Source of the DNA: Earliella scabrosa
Taxonomy: Eukaryota > Basidiomycota > Agaricomycetes > Polyporales > Polyporaceae
DNA: 64,000 bases
Direction: 5' to 3'
Assembly: GCA_022605405.1 (NCBI GenBank)
Contig: JABYQQ010000018.1
Location: 930,001 to 994,000 of the forward strand
How positions within the stretch are numbered: the first letter of the stretch is position 1; every line of letters begins with the position of its first letter. The notes beneath the pieces are model-generated. The model did not search any database. It was not told the DNA's origin and was given only the letters and a program-made list of their open reading frames with translations. The translations under genes and the position numbers were made by a program. Positions 33,712 to 45,170 of the stretch are shown here, one piece after another.

Positions 33712-36700
33712 GACGGGTTTGGCCGACCAGGCTGCAGGGTTCGATATAAGTGGGTGATATCGGCTGCCGCAGCACACGAACCTACTGTCCTCTGTAGAAC
33801 CTAGATGCACACGATCCAATGTGCTGGAATAATAGTTCTGGTCAGCTGAACACTAGTACTCAGACAACGATTGGACTCGGAACTCTAACTGAATTCAGTC
33901 ATTCGCAAGGGTACGTACGCGTCCTTCGTACGCGACCTGTTCGTCGATGACTGCGGGTTGTGGAAATTAGCTTGGATGAGACCTTGAAGCACGATCTTGG
34001 TAGAGCAAATCATGCAGATCAACAACATACTAGGACGTGCGCCGGCGGGTAACCGGTCTCGACAACTACTTGGCTCGTAACTCCTCGACAGACTCCGCAC
34101 TTAGCCATGCATAGTCATTACTTCCTTCGGGTCGCAACCAGTCGCTTCACTACCTCGTTCATGGGCCTTCGCCGCATACTACAGGTCCCTCTCGCGACGC
34201 CTCGGGGTTGTGGTACATACGAAGGAGAGATACTCTGGGGGACAAGTGGAGAACGGATATGGCCACGTACCAATTGGCAGAGTGAACTCGGCGGGAAGTA
34301 GCAGATGTGTGATTGTGTTGGCTTCTCTTCCAATGTTCCAACACCATTGACAACGTGCATGTGGCCGACGCGAAAAGTCGATTTCCGGAGTGGGTCCCGA
34401 AACAGTATTGCAGATCGAAGAAGGGTGCCACACTCGAGATACTCGATGAACCAGACGGGGTCGCCTACACCGCGTGTCAGCATCTATGTAGCACGTTCAG
34501 CATTATTGCTCAGGCAAAGTTGCGTACATGCTGCGGGCTGCCAGTGCTTACTTGAACATGACGATTGGCCGGACCGTCGTCGTGTCTACCGCTACGGACG
34601 AGTGTCCCTCCACACGAAAAGCAAAATCTTCATGATGGAGTGGTCATAGGAGGTGGATGTACATTGTAAGGGGGCTCGTCGTTGCGCTCTTCGCCCTCCT
34701 CGCCAGCTCTCTCCAAGTCGGAGTTTGCCGGACTCATAGCGCCGAGTCATGTGTGCTCGTCAAGGCCTCCTCCTCCTTCAAGTTCCTCCTCCAACTTCTC
34801 CTCCCTGTGCCCTCTTGACACACTGGCAATCTACCAGCATTCTGCTTGCGTCTGTCGGCTCAGGTGCTGTAGAACCCTGCGCGTTGTGCACTCCCCGCAT
34901 GTTGAACTTGGACTCCACTCGAGATTGATATCGCATGATGTACTGCAACCTCGGTGAGTTCCACCCTCTCGACTATTCCCCAATCCTCAAATGCGCTCGA
35001 TCTCTACGACCATTCCCAGCGGTGTCATCATGCTCTGTGTATGGTAGCAAGCCTGGTTGGACTCCAAATGGACGATCAGCGGCAACAGGCTTCGCGACCC
35101 CTCCAGCTGTGTATTTGTCCCTTCCCATCTATATTCCTCTCATACGTCCTGTGCTGCCGTCCTACATGGCGCTTTGCGAGCTCAGAATTTGCAACGCCGA
35201 CCTGCGGGCATCGCGAACGCCTCCTTGGTATTTGCCGGCATGCTCCCTAGCCGCAGAACCATCTCAAGGAGACGAGCCGATGACCGATCGTGCTCAACTT
35301 GCCCCAATATCGGTCAGATTGTGTGACCGCCGCAGTCTCCACGGTATCGCTGGGCACGCCCCACCAGCTGCCTCAATCTGTTTTGAGTAAGGTACTGTGC
35401 GTTGACGAGGGACACGTGCGGCAACTGGTTCAGGCTCCCTCCAGTTCATACGGCCGATGACGAGTACCTGCGCTTTAGAAGCTTCCACTTTCCTCGGTCT
35501 ACCTTCAGCCGGCGATTCAGACCTGTGCCCGGCGCACTACCTGTGAGGCGGACAGTCTGCACCACTTCCCATTGTTCGTGAAGACTTGAAGAAGTACAGA
35601 AGCGCATCTCGGATGTATGTTACATCTCTAAGCATTCGATCACATACTCACTAGCATGTGCTGCAGGGACTGGGACTCCGGAGAGGGAGCTCGAAGCTTC
35701 ACGGCTGTGACTGCTCTATCATAATCGTGCCGTCTTCGCGCCGTCTCACCTTCGCTCCACCTGTTAATCCGCTCAATGATAGCAACTGACTCACAGAAAC
35801 GTCTGTGCAGGATGGATGTCTGATTGCTATGACGATGTGGTCATCCAAAATGAGTTGAACATTCGCCTCGAGTCTCGGTACCCGGCTACCCCAAGCCGCA
35901 GATCGCTGCTCCAGCGGCATCTCAGACGGCCGCGCCCCCTGCACGACGCCCCTGTAGCCCCGCGACTCCTTATCCATTTGCTCGCGGGACAGTCTTTACG
36001 TGTGTGTAGACCCACAGCGCTCGCGCCGAGGAACCCGCGTCGCTGATCACTTGCGATCTGCGCATGCATCTCAGGTGGAGAACACTATGTTCACCTATTG
36101 TGGTTTCCCTCGTGCCTTTCATGCGGCTGCATCATTATCATGAGACGCCGCTATCAGCCTTCTGGGCTGCGTGGCTGTCCTTTGTTGGGAAACCGGGCTC
36201 TGGACTGGCTCCAACCCAAGGATAGGGTATGTTCTGCCTTCCTATTACGCGGAGTAACTCTACACGCATCCAGAACCTTACATTCAACTCGGGCGCGCCT
36301 TCCCAGAACTCTCGCCGGCTCCTTCGACTATGTTTGTATCGCGGCTGCTGCGGCAGTCAGCTCATGTGGCTTTAGCATGGTGAGTGTCCTTGATACTAAC
36401 CCATATCGCGTTTCATCTGGCCTCATCGCACTGACTCGCACTGTACGATGTCGTGCAGATACCGCCCACAACGCACAGGATTACCAGGGTTTCCTATGAT
36501 CGTGTGCACGTCATCCTCAAGAAGCTCAGAGTTTGGTACCACGTTCACACACGTGGTGGTCGGCCGAGCCCATTCCTCTGCGACCCCTATCTCATCCTCG
36601 GTAGGCAGATCCCAGTTATACGTCTCGTTAACAAAGAAGGTACGAAGCGCAGTCAGATGCCTGCATTGCCCCTTACGGACCCAGTTACAGCGCATCCCAG

Positions 36701-36755
36701 TACATAACACCCGAGACCATGCACGTCTCGCTCTCATGCTTCGCATATCGCAACG
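33712..36755. other. Large intergenic region, no supported gene
   Basis: About 3 kb. Several overlapping frames of 60-150 codons occur (for example minus 34118-34483, plus 34935-35390, minus 35699-35977), without domains, signal peptides or consistent introns. No RNA gene or repeat was recognised. It may hold decayed sequence or a poorly conserved gene that I cannot delimit. Confidence 0.4.
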
Positions 36756-38155
36756 ATGACGCTCTACAACCCGGGTCTGAGCTCGAGCTCGGCGAGCCTG
36801 CGTGCGGCGGCGCCGTTCGACAGCAAGGATGCCGACGTCGTCCTTCGCTCCAGCGACAACGTCGACTTCAGGGTGCACAAGAGCATTCTCAAACTTGCGT
36901 CTCCCGTCCTCGCCGCCCTCATATCCCTCACTCCCCTTCCCCCTTCCGCCCCACGCCGCCATCGCAGACGGCGCGTCGTTCCACTAGCAGAACCGGGCGA
37001 GTCGCTCGACCTGTTTCTCCGCTTCATCTATCCCGTTCCGGAACCCCCTCTCTCGCTCGACGAGGTCGCCACCCTGCTCGAGCTAGCGCACAAGTACGAC
37101 TCTCCTAGCGTCACCTCCCGCATGCGTCCCCACCTCCTACGTCCCGACGATCTCCACGCAGACCCGCTTCAAGTGTACGCCCTTGCAAGCTACGCCGGCA
37201 TGGACGACGTTGCGCGCACCGCCGCCCTCTTCACTCTCCTTCACCCGCTTCCCCACCCGGCGCAACTCGCAGAGACGCGCCTGCTCCCCGGACCCGCGCT
37301 CGTCCGCGTGCTCGAGTACCGCCGCCAGTGCGTCGAGGCCGCGACGCGCGTCACGCGCATCGCCGACGACGGTGCGGTCCCGTCGTGGGTGCAGCTGCGG
37401 TGGCGGCGGTTCTGCTTCCTCTCGGAGTGCAGTAGCCGCGAGTGCGCGAAGCTCCCGCGGCGCACGCTCAGGTGGGATCGGACGCGGTACGGCTGCGTGG
37501 ACGTGCCTGAGTATTGGGTGGCGTACATGGACGCCGTGGCGGACGCGCTGGAGGAGAGCCTCGACCCCGGGGTGGCGCGTTCCCGGGCCCTGGTTCGCGG
37601 AGCAGCCGAGGCGGCGGTGGGGTGCGCGCGGTGTGCGGGAAGAGTGGGGGCCGATTTGGAGGAGTTTGCGGAGATTGTGGAGGCGGTGATCGAAGAAGCG
37701 ATTTCCTCAGTGAGTTCGGGTTCGCAATGGGGTTGCCTTTGGGGAAGAAATGGAAGGGATGGTTCGACTGATGCTTTATACACGTTGTGGTATAGGTGAC
37801 GTTGGCGCTGGGAAAGGTGGACGAGTACGAGGACGGGGAGGACAGACGGGCGTTGGTTCCGTCGACGAAAACGAACTATCTGCTCCCGTGCGATGTGAGT
37901 ACCGCTTCTCTGGGTTGGGGCTTGTGCTGCATGTTCAGGCGACTGATAGTGCCCTTACGATATTCAGAGGATCGTGTGGCCTCAGTTCGAATACTCGTTC
38001 ACGCTGTATTGCAAGAGACTTGACCAGGGTGACTACGAGCAAGGTGAGTTTCGCTGTTGATCAGTTCCATTTTCGGGTCTCATCTTCTAGCAGGATGCGA
38101 GGACGATTCTGACCAGTGCGATCTGGTCTCACTGCCGCCTTCGAGCGATTACTAG
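36756..38155 (+). CDS. BTB/POZ domain protein C with extended acidic C-terminus
   Basis: Exons 36756-37709, 37796-37894, 37968-38043 and 38091-38155 give 397 aa. The BTB core reads DADVVLRSSDNVDFRVHKSI, then LKLASPVLAALISL. FLRFIYPVPEPPLSLDEVAT, LELAHKYDSP, QVYALASYAGMDDVARTAAL, LEYRRQC and the cysteine pair GCARC follow the same order as BTB A and B. Exon 1 ends at ISS|V, the site where A and B switch to their eight-codon terminal exons. Here three further exons add about 75 residues (GKVDEYEDGEDRRALVPST, RIVWPQFEYSFTLYCKRLD, and an acidic end CEDDSDQCDLVSLPPSSDY). High GC3 gives long antisense frames, which are shadows. Function unknown. Confidence 0.8.
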
Positions 38156-38745
38156 GCTGCATGGACAGTGAGAACTCTCAGTGGACGCTTGTTTCCTTGG
38201 TTGTGTTTTATGTTGTAACATATGATGATACCCTACTCTGGTTCGAAGCATCTGTCTGGCTTGCGTCTATTCTTCTATATGTGTCTTTTTATTGTTGTCA
38301 TCATATGCTGTCATTCATGCAAGACGCGTACTTACAGTGGTGGGTGGGATGCTTGTCCAGTTCTGAGAACACTCACGAAGCTATAAATTACGCAGATACA
38401 TCTCTTCAATTATGAATATACGGTGAAGATGTCAGCATGAGCATCGCAAAGCGAAGGTACTGGTATGAGTACGCTACTAGGGATTGTTGTTGACGACACT
38501 CTAACAGTTTCGAACGTGGCATGGTCGAACCAAATTCGTCGGAGGCCAAAGCGGATGGAGCGATGTGCTCGCGCCACCAGCCACAAAGCCAGTGAAAGCG
38601 TATCACGTTCCGCCCGTTCGGCGACCCTTCGCATTTCAAGCTCCGTCCAGCTGTTTAGGTGCATCGGCCCGTGCACCGCGCCCCTCATCACCACAACCAC
38701 CCTCGACAGCTTTGACACGACCCTTTCTTTTCACCACAGCTGAAC
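38156..38745. other. Intergenic, nothing recognised
   Basis: AT-rich at 38200-38330, then the probable promoter of the family Y gene. No supported gene. Confidence 0.5.
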
Positions 38746-39738
38746 ATGTCTTGCAACCCGACCACTCTTCCGCAAGTTGACAACTACCTCGGGCTCAAGC
38801 TCGATATCACCCAACCACCACCACGCGTACTTTCACCACTCAGGAAGGAAACCACCCTTCGCACCGTACTCTCTGTTTTCCTGGACGACATCCTCGAGAG
38901 CATCGCCTTAGAGATGCTGGAGCCTCTCCATCTCGACGCGACTGCCCTCCCGTCGACGAAGTCTCAGAATTCAGAATTGCTGCCTCCCACACCCGAAGAC
39001 CGCGACTCCCGGTCGTCATCGCCTACCTTCCCTCTTCATGCCGCCACATTCCCCTCGAGGACCCCCTCCCCACCAACCCCCGTGACGGTCTCTATACCAC
39101 TTCCGCGAGACGTTGATCAATTCTATCGCCTCCAAGTTTCGTGCAAGGGCGCACCTGGTCTCTGCCTCGGCTCGCTCAAGACCAAAATCGTGCGCGGCGA
39201 GAAGCGGGTCTCTCTTTTGTCTATCAGTCGGAACATGGACTGGGCAGACGTCTGCCTGTGCTCTGCGGTGGTTGGCCCGACTGTACGGATGGCCGATGTT
39301 GGGCAAGAGGTACGTCATATTTGACTCGCGTGCATCGCGCGTCGCGATGGTTGGTGGCTTTGAGCTGTGGCTGAGACGCGCGTGGTTGGTTTCGACAGTG
39401 GCCTGGGGCGCTGCTCTACCTGCCGGGCGGTCCGGATCCGAAATGCAAGGATACTTGCTACACGCTCGCGAAGCTCGTGCAACACGTCCTTGACCACTTC
39501 CTGACGTGGTGGATGTACGAGGTGCGCGCATCGTTTCAGGGTCGTTACGACGAAGTCACTCATTGTGTTTGTATAGCAGTCCGCGCGCGTGCAGGAGGAC
39601 TCGAGCACTGCTTCGTTGCCTGTTCCTGTCGGACCTGGCGTCGTGTCGCTCGACGAGGTCTACCTCGTCGCGCTTCGTCGGAGGCATATTGCGTTGGGAG
39701 TGTATGAATGGATGCCGGAGATCGAGGTCAGGTTGTAG
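38746..39738 (+). CDS. Family Y protein, member 3 (complete)
   Basis: Exons 38746-39309, 39399-39521 and 39577-39738 give 282 aa, almost the same length as member 2 (283). All introns are phase 0. The N-terminal 110 residues are Ser/Pro-rich with one amphipathic segment (VLSVFLDDILESIALEML). The signature VSIPLPRDVDQFYRLQV matches PLPxxVDPD of the other members less exactly. A Trp/Pro-rich middle (WPGALLYLPGGPDPKCKDT), a helix VQHVLDHFLTWWMYE and a C-terminal VYLVALRRRH plus EWMPEIEVRL, stop, complete it. The end motif (VVAIRR..PEIEAR) is shared by all three members. No known domain, signal peptide or membrane span. Function unknown. Confidence 0.75.
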
Positions 39739-40202
39739 ATGCGGTCGATACGATCGAGGTGGGTCGCGTCTCTGGTGCTCAGTGTCAAATCTGGGCTGAT
39801 CGCGCTGCGGGTTTTCAACAGCCTCGTTCATGGACACTTCGTATCATGTGTAATGGTAGGACATTGGCTATGTGTAGGTACTGCTAGGAAACCGGCTGGA
39901 TCCGGATTGTCGACCTTCGTCAGTGTTAGCGTCAAAGTTGGCGGAGCAGTGCGGGTTGAGCGCTGTGCTCTGGATCGGTCGAATCTTATGCATCGCCGTC
40001 GGTCTTAGAGCGAGCGTTGTGCTATCGTTACGGTGTCGTCCTTGCGATGCTCCTCCCTCCCTACACTACTCTGCCTCTCGACATCTCTCAACCGACTCTA
40101 CCTCTAGTTTCTCGCCATATTCCCCATAACCAGGTATCGCCCAGCTTGAGTCTGCAGTGAATATATTTCTGATTATGTATTTGCTCAGACACGCAGCGCG
40201 AA
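39739..40202. other. Intergenic, nothing recognised
   Basis: Probable 3' UTR of family Y member 3 and promoter of membrane protein copy 1. No supported gene. Confidence 0.5.
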
Positions 40203-41444
40203 ATGCCCCGAGCATTCCCGGATACTCCAGACAGCGACGTCATCGTTGACGATGCTCAGTTGCGCCTAGTGCGCTACGGATACATAGGGACAGATCCGAA
40301 TAGTACGTCAATGCCATGGCTTAACAAATCGTCTATGGAGAACGCATACAACAACACCTATACGCAGACGAGGGCTATCAACTCTACAGTGAGCTTCAGG
40401 TTCAATGGTACCATCTCTACTCCAGTCGGCGTGATGGTTGTACTAACATCGGTGCAGGGACAAGGGTGGCGGTCTACGGGTCTGTTGAAAGGAGTTGGAA
40501 CACGGGTCGCACGGTTCTTTCAAGGTACGATGTCAACGGGACATACCTCAGCCAGTACAGCTCCGTCTTCGCAAGTCAAGACGACCGCATCCTGTTCCGG
40601 GGACCTCTACTACGGCGAGTGGACGCTCAATATCGTCGTCGAGCAAGCGGCATTCCCCGAGCTGAGCTACAACCTGGACTGGATCGAGTACAACGTCACC
40701 TCGGATCGTCCTCAAGGCTCTTCCTCATCAACCGTGTCCTCTTCCTCCACCACTCCACGCCGTTTCAGTCCTCAAGCGACAGTCCCGCGTTCACTGCATC
40801 CGCTGCTGATGCAACCCCGTCCAAGGCGTCTCTATCCTCCGGGGCTATTGCTGGCTATGCAATCGCTGGTGGCGTGGCACTGTCTTTAGCAGCAGCACTT
40901 GCAATCGTGCTGTACAGGAGGAGAAAGCGCTCGGGGGTCCGGGTCATCATCGAGGAGGACTCAGAATTTCCATACGACGAACACGGTGCGTTAACCATGC
41001 ACGAATGCAATTCCACATATTCAAACTGACTACCCTCATACCATAGAGGATGTCGATGCCAATTCGCCTGCTCACACCGTTTGGGGAGGCACGGGAGGAC
41101 ACGTCTCTGCGCAAGGCACATCGATGCGCCCCCTACTACCTGCACAGGCCGTTACATCCCTTCCAACGTCGGGCGGCGCAGCGGAGGGCGGTTCTGCGTT
41201 GGTGTCAACACTGCAGACTCGGTTCCAGCCTCGGCCCATGGCCGTTCACTCTCCGTCGGTATCGGAGAAGCTCCGTCGGGAGATGGAAACTCACAGATCA
41301 ACACACCCAGTGTCTACTCCGATACCGCCCGATATAGGAGTTGAGGGCACGATATCGTCCGCACGAGGACCCTTAGTTCAGCGTAGGGAATCTCGATTCA
41401 GTGAACCGCTATCCGAGGAGGCTCCTCCTGCATACGTACCTTGA
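40203..41444 (+). CDS. Single-pass membrane protein family, copy 1 (internally frameshifted)
   Basis: Exons 40203-40407, 40458-40985 and 41047-41444 form an open frame of 376 codons. Exon 1 starts MPRAFPDTPDSDVIVDDAQL. Exon 2 starts GTRVAVYGSVERSW. The membrane segment GYAIAGGVALSLAAALAIVL is followed by RRRKR. The tail ends EEAPPAYVP, a PPxY motif. However, the second half of the ectodomain (DLYYGEWTLNIVVEQ through LDWIEYNVT), which all other copies keep in frame, lies here in a neighbouring frame over about 40600-40730. The original frame resumes in the Ser-rich linker. Two compensating frameshifts would therefore replace half the ectodomain with unrelated sequence. The protein may be non-functional, or the assembly may contain two errors. 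Confidence 0.65.
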
Positions 41445-41838
41445 GGTTTTATGAATGACGATGCCAGTGCGAACCTGTGACGAAGGTTTGAGATCGCTCA
41501 GTGGAACGTGTCAGGCGACGACTTACATGTGTGATTGCTTGAGTAGATTTCGCCGATCTGGTGATATACCGTGAGTTTTGTGTCGCTGCCAGTCAGGTGC
41601 TGCTCGGATGCTGTAAGAGATCTGGCAGACATGTGCAAATATTGCGGAGCGAAGCGACATGGATAGAGCATTGGAACATCCATGGCAATGCGCTGCGTCA
41701 TATCCCCGAGACTTGATACTAGCACACTGTGTCAGTGAAGGAAGATGTATCTATTCCCCGATTTCGAGCTGCAACTAGCGTACCGCATTAGACCTGCGGA
41801 CTACCAGCAAGGTCGAAATCACTATACCTCATTCAGCG
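41445..41838. other. Intergenic, nothing recognised
   Basis: Between membrane protein copy 1 and the convergent BTB remnant. No supported gene. Confidence 0.5.
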
Positions 41839-41862
41839 CCTTTTCGATTACCTTTTCGATTA
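41839..41862. repeat. Perfect 12-bp tandem duplication
   Basis: CCTTTTCGATTA occurs twice head to tail at the 3' edge of the BTB remnant. Confidence 0.85.
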
Positions 41863-42735
41863 CCTTGTCACAGTGTCCCTGTTCGGCTCAAAACCATCAA
41901 GAAGCACCGTTATAAGCTCATGAGAGATGGCGGATACAGGAAGGGGGAAGTGTTCGTATCTGTGACCGAGTTTCTCTAGGCCATCCCGCCATACTACATG
42001 AACTGGCATACCACCGATGTGCATGGTAGCCCACGCAGGGTTTCCCGGTCCGCACCTGATCAGCCACTCCAGCTCTAGACGGACGCCCGGGGCGAGCATC
42101 CACTGTGGGTTGCGAATGAGGGGGTTTTCCATGCCAGAGCATCGTCGGGCGAATCGTGTTGACACAGCGGGCGCGAAAGTCGAGTAGGTTATGATAGGTG
42201 CGGACAGTGATTACTAGTAGATCGAGCTCTTTGACATACTCCAGATGGTCTGGGAGGGCAAGAGAGGCTCGTGCTGCGATACGCGCGACATCGTCTAGGC
42301 GATAGGCGCAGGAGAGGGCATACACGCTGAGGGTGTGCTTCTGAATGTGGTCTTGGGATAGCAGTTGGAGTTTCATCGCCTCGCTCAGCGCATCCACTGT
42401 CTCGTGCTTCCTCCCAGCCTCCAGCAATGCATGGATGTCGTCTAGGCAAAGAGGGGTGAGTGGCCGGAAGTAGCACACAGACAGGAGGCGCGTCCAGAGC
42501 GCGCTCGACTCATGCACAGTGACCACTGGCTTGTCGACAGCTGGCGGCTGAGGAAGGTTGGGCAGGGATGCGAAGGTTGAACGGAGATGCTAGGGCGAGC
42601 TCGAGGATGGTCTTGTGGACGTAGTAATTCTCGTCGTCCAAGGTGTGTATGACGACATCGCCGTTAGACGGAACTTTGAAGAGGGCGATGTCATGTGCGG
42701 GCTGTCCTGAGTTGTTGGGAACAGTGCTTGTAGAG
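41860..42735 (-). pseudogene. BTB/POZ gene with at least two frameshifts
   Basis: On the minus strand a BTB start (SNGDVVIHTLDDENYYVHKT) is visible around 42660. The frame then shifts so that FASLPNLPQPPAVDKPVVTV and VHESSALWTRLLSVCYF continue in another frame. LSVYALSCAYRLDDVARIAA and LLDFRARC follow, then a second shift puts ENPLIRNPQWMLAPGVRLEL in a third frame to the stop at 41860. The segment order equals that of BTB proteins A and B. The splice donor after AISH, which is GT in protein B, reads GA here, so the terminal intron is lost. No start codon in frame with the BTB segment was found. It is a decayed copy. Confidence 0.75.
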
Positions 42736-43252
42736 TGGGGATGACTCGGGACTCGAACAGGGCCCAGTGAAGCTGGAAGACCGAACTTCCCTAAACTGGC
42801 GCTGTTTGTTCATGTTGCGGCTTGCCCAAGGCCGCCTCATTACCCTTTTTAGATCTCCCGCTCTCAGTCCTGCGCTGTTCTCCCGGCACCTCGTTCGTCA
42901 ACTGAGATTCCAGTAGTGGTTCATATCACGGTATGTGTCGTGTGGCGTTGGCCCCCTTCCATTTGTATCAGGACCGTGAGATTCTGTTCACGGTCATGGC
43001 CTCGTAGTAACTCAAAATCGGAAATTCGAACTTGAACAGCGTTGATCAGGCTGTTGTACAAGACCTTTCAAACCAGCTAGCTTCGTTGTATTGTGATTGA
43101 CGAGTGGGCGCTGGTAGGTCCGGCTCTTCGCATCGCCCGGCCGTCAACCGCGTCCATGGCCAGTATAAGTGCAAACAACAACGTTGCTTGTGCGCCACTC
43201 GAACCTCGACACTCTCCCTTCCCATTGCGCTCTGGACGGTTTTGCTGCACAT
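42736..43252. other. Intergenic; TATA-like element before copy 2
   Basis: No gene recognised. A TATAAG motif at 43164-43169 lies about 85 bp upstream of the ATG of membrane protein copy 2. Confidence 0.45.
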
Positions 43253-44200
43253 ATGCCTCGCGCTACCAGCGATACTCCCGACAGCGACTTCATTGTCGAC
43301 GATTCATCTGCCCTCATCAAGTACAACACCTCTGACTCGCGACAGGAATGGCTCCATTTCACGCCTTCCAACACTGGTAGCGGCATCGACGTCTACTACA
43401 ACTCCACTTTCTCCTACTCGATGAACTCGACGTCGTTTGACTTTGAATTCACTGGTACGTGCTCACTCGTGTCCTCTGTGAGTCCCTAAGCTGAATGCCA
43501 CAATCTCAAGGCACGCGTGTCGCGGTGTACGGGTCCTTTGCTCGGCCGTCCTCACCAGATGTATCCGAGTATGTTGGCACAACGTCCGTATACACGGTCG
43601 ACGGCACGAACAACGTCACATACACCACCCCCTTCCAGACAACCATCCGACGGTATACCCGGTTCTACCAGTCCGATCTCCTCCCGTATGGAAAGCATAT
43701 CCTCCATGTCGACGTCCTCTCCGGCATGGATTACGAGCTCGACTGGATAGAGTACAACGTCACAGTACCGATGACGTCTTCCTCATCCTTGTCTTCTACC
43801 ACATCCTCGCCTTCGACCATATCTGCACCCGAGCCGACATCGCCTTCCGAGTCCACGCCGAGTCCAAGCCCCACTCCTTCGTCGGGTTCCTCTGCTGCCG
43901 ACGCAACTGAGGCCTCGTCAAAGGGCTCCGTGAACGTCGGCGCTGCTGTGGGCGGTGCGATCGGAGGATTGGCTCTCCTGTCCCTTGGCGCGATTGTTGC
44001 GTATCTGCTCTGGCGCAAGCGGCGCGCGCCGAACAGGTCCACGGGCATGGGCGGCTCCGTCGAGACCGGTATGTGCTCGGTTCGCGTGCGGGGAGAGAAA
44101 TGTGAAGAAGCTGATGAGATCTCCTCCAGATTTTACGGCTTACAACGTGCATTCGACAAGTCCCACCCGGCGGGGGGAGAAATCTGCGGTCGTCGCATGA
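43253..44200 (+). CDS. Single-pass membrane protein family, copy 2 (short tail)
   Basis: Exons 43253-43454, 43511-44068 and 44130-44200 give 276 aa. Exon 1 starts MPRATSDTPDSDFIVDDSSA. Exon 2 carries GTRVAVYGSFARP, a VYTVDG strand, FYQSDLLPYGKHILHVDV and LDWIEYNVT. A Ser/Thr/Pro linker follows, then a membrane segment (GGAIGGLALLSLGAIVAYLL) and WRKRR. The ectodomain has many Asn-X-Ser/Thr sites. There is no classical cleaved signal peptide in any copy, so membrane topology is inferred from the glycosylation sites and the positive-inside rule. The third exon has only 23 codons and no PPxY or LPxY motif. If intron 2 is retained, an open frame runs to 44526 with unrelated sequence, which I regard as less likely. 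Confidence 0.78.
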
Positions 44201-45170
44201 GATTGCGGGCCGCGACCGTCGTCGACGTTCATGGCGAGACCGGTCCAATGAATTTAACAGCGCCTTCCATGATACCATATAATATCTTACAATACACTCT
44301 TCAGACTCATGGTGGTGACCCAGAAGTACTAGTGTCAGATCGTCAGATGACGAAGGTGCACCCACGTGGCGGTGTATGTTTGCGTATGTTAGGATCGCAA
44401 GCCTCCGCCTGCCTATTCTGGCACAAGAGGGGCTTTGGTGATTACGACGACCTACCAGGTAACCGAGGCCTGAACAAAAGTGCCGTCTCTTGGGAACTCG
44501 TTGTCCTACATATGCGACCACGCTAGCACCGGACTGCACGGATCTTGACGACGTGCTCGCAAACGGCCTTCGTCTAAGTAGTAAGTATCAGCACCCGAAC
44601 GTTGTTGAACGCTGAACCTGGCACTCGGCTCGCCAGGCTGGTCATATCCAACATCATAACGGCATACCGCCGAGCAGACAAATTGCTGAACATGACATTT
44701 AATGGAAGGTGCCTGACCGGGCGCAGCAATTTGTTTGAGGGTGGGCCGTTCATGCGAGGTGCGCCCCGCCGAGCTCAAGCAGTTACGCGTCATTCTTGTT
44801 CTGCTGCCATGATCGCGTCGCTCACCACGCCCTTCTCAGTCGGCCACCGCATCAAGTGTAATCATATTGGACCTGTTTTTGCCAGTTGTTGTTCAGGCGC
44901 GAGCTTCAATCTCCGCGCACAGACATGCGGCTCGGAGATGGGCCTTCACTGATCAAAGACGTTCTTGTTATGCACCCGCCTGAGCGGCACGCGATGGGTG
45001 CTGTGATACGGCGTGGGCATAGACGGCCCGAGAGCGGTCGCTGAAAATTTGAATACTTTCATGAAGGCACGTCTGACTCTTCTGTCCTCGAGGTCTCCCA
45101 AATCTGCTGGTAAGTGACTATTCGTCCAGAACGCTTGCCACGAGCTGAACTGCTCGTCAACAGTTCTGCC
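44201..45170. other. Intergenic, nothing recognised
   Basis: It may contain the lost tail exon sequence of copy 2, but no PPxY-like tail could be identified. No other gene supported. Confidence 0.45.

Noticed and set aside
37241..37783. 180-codon minus-strand frame and a 168-codon plus-strand alternative
   Set aside because: Both are shadows of BTB protein C in a very GC-rich exon.
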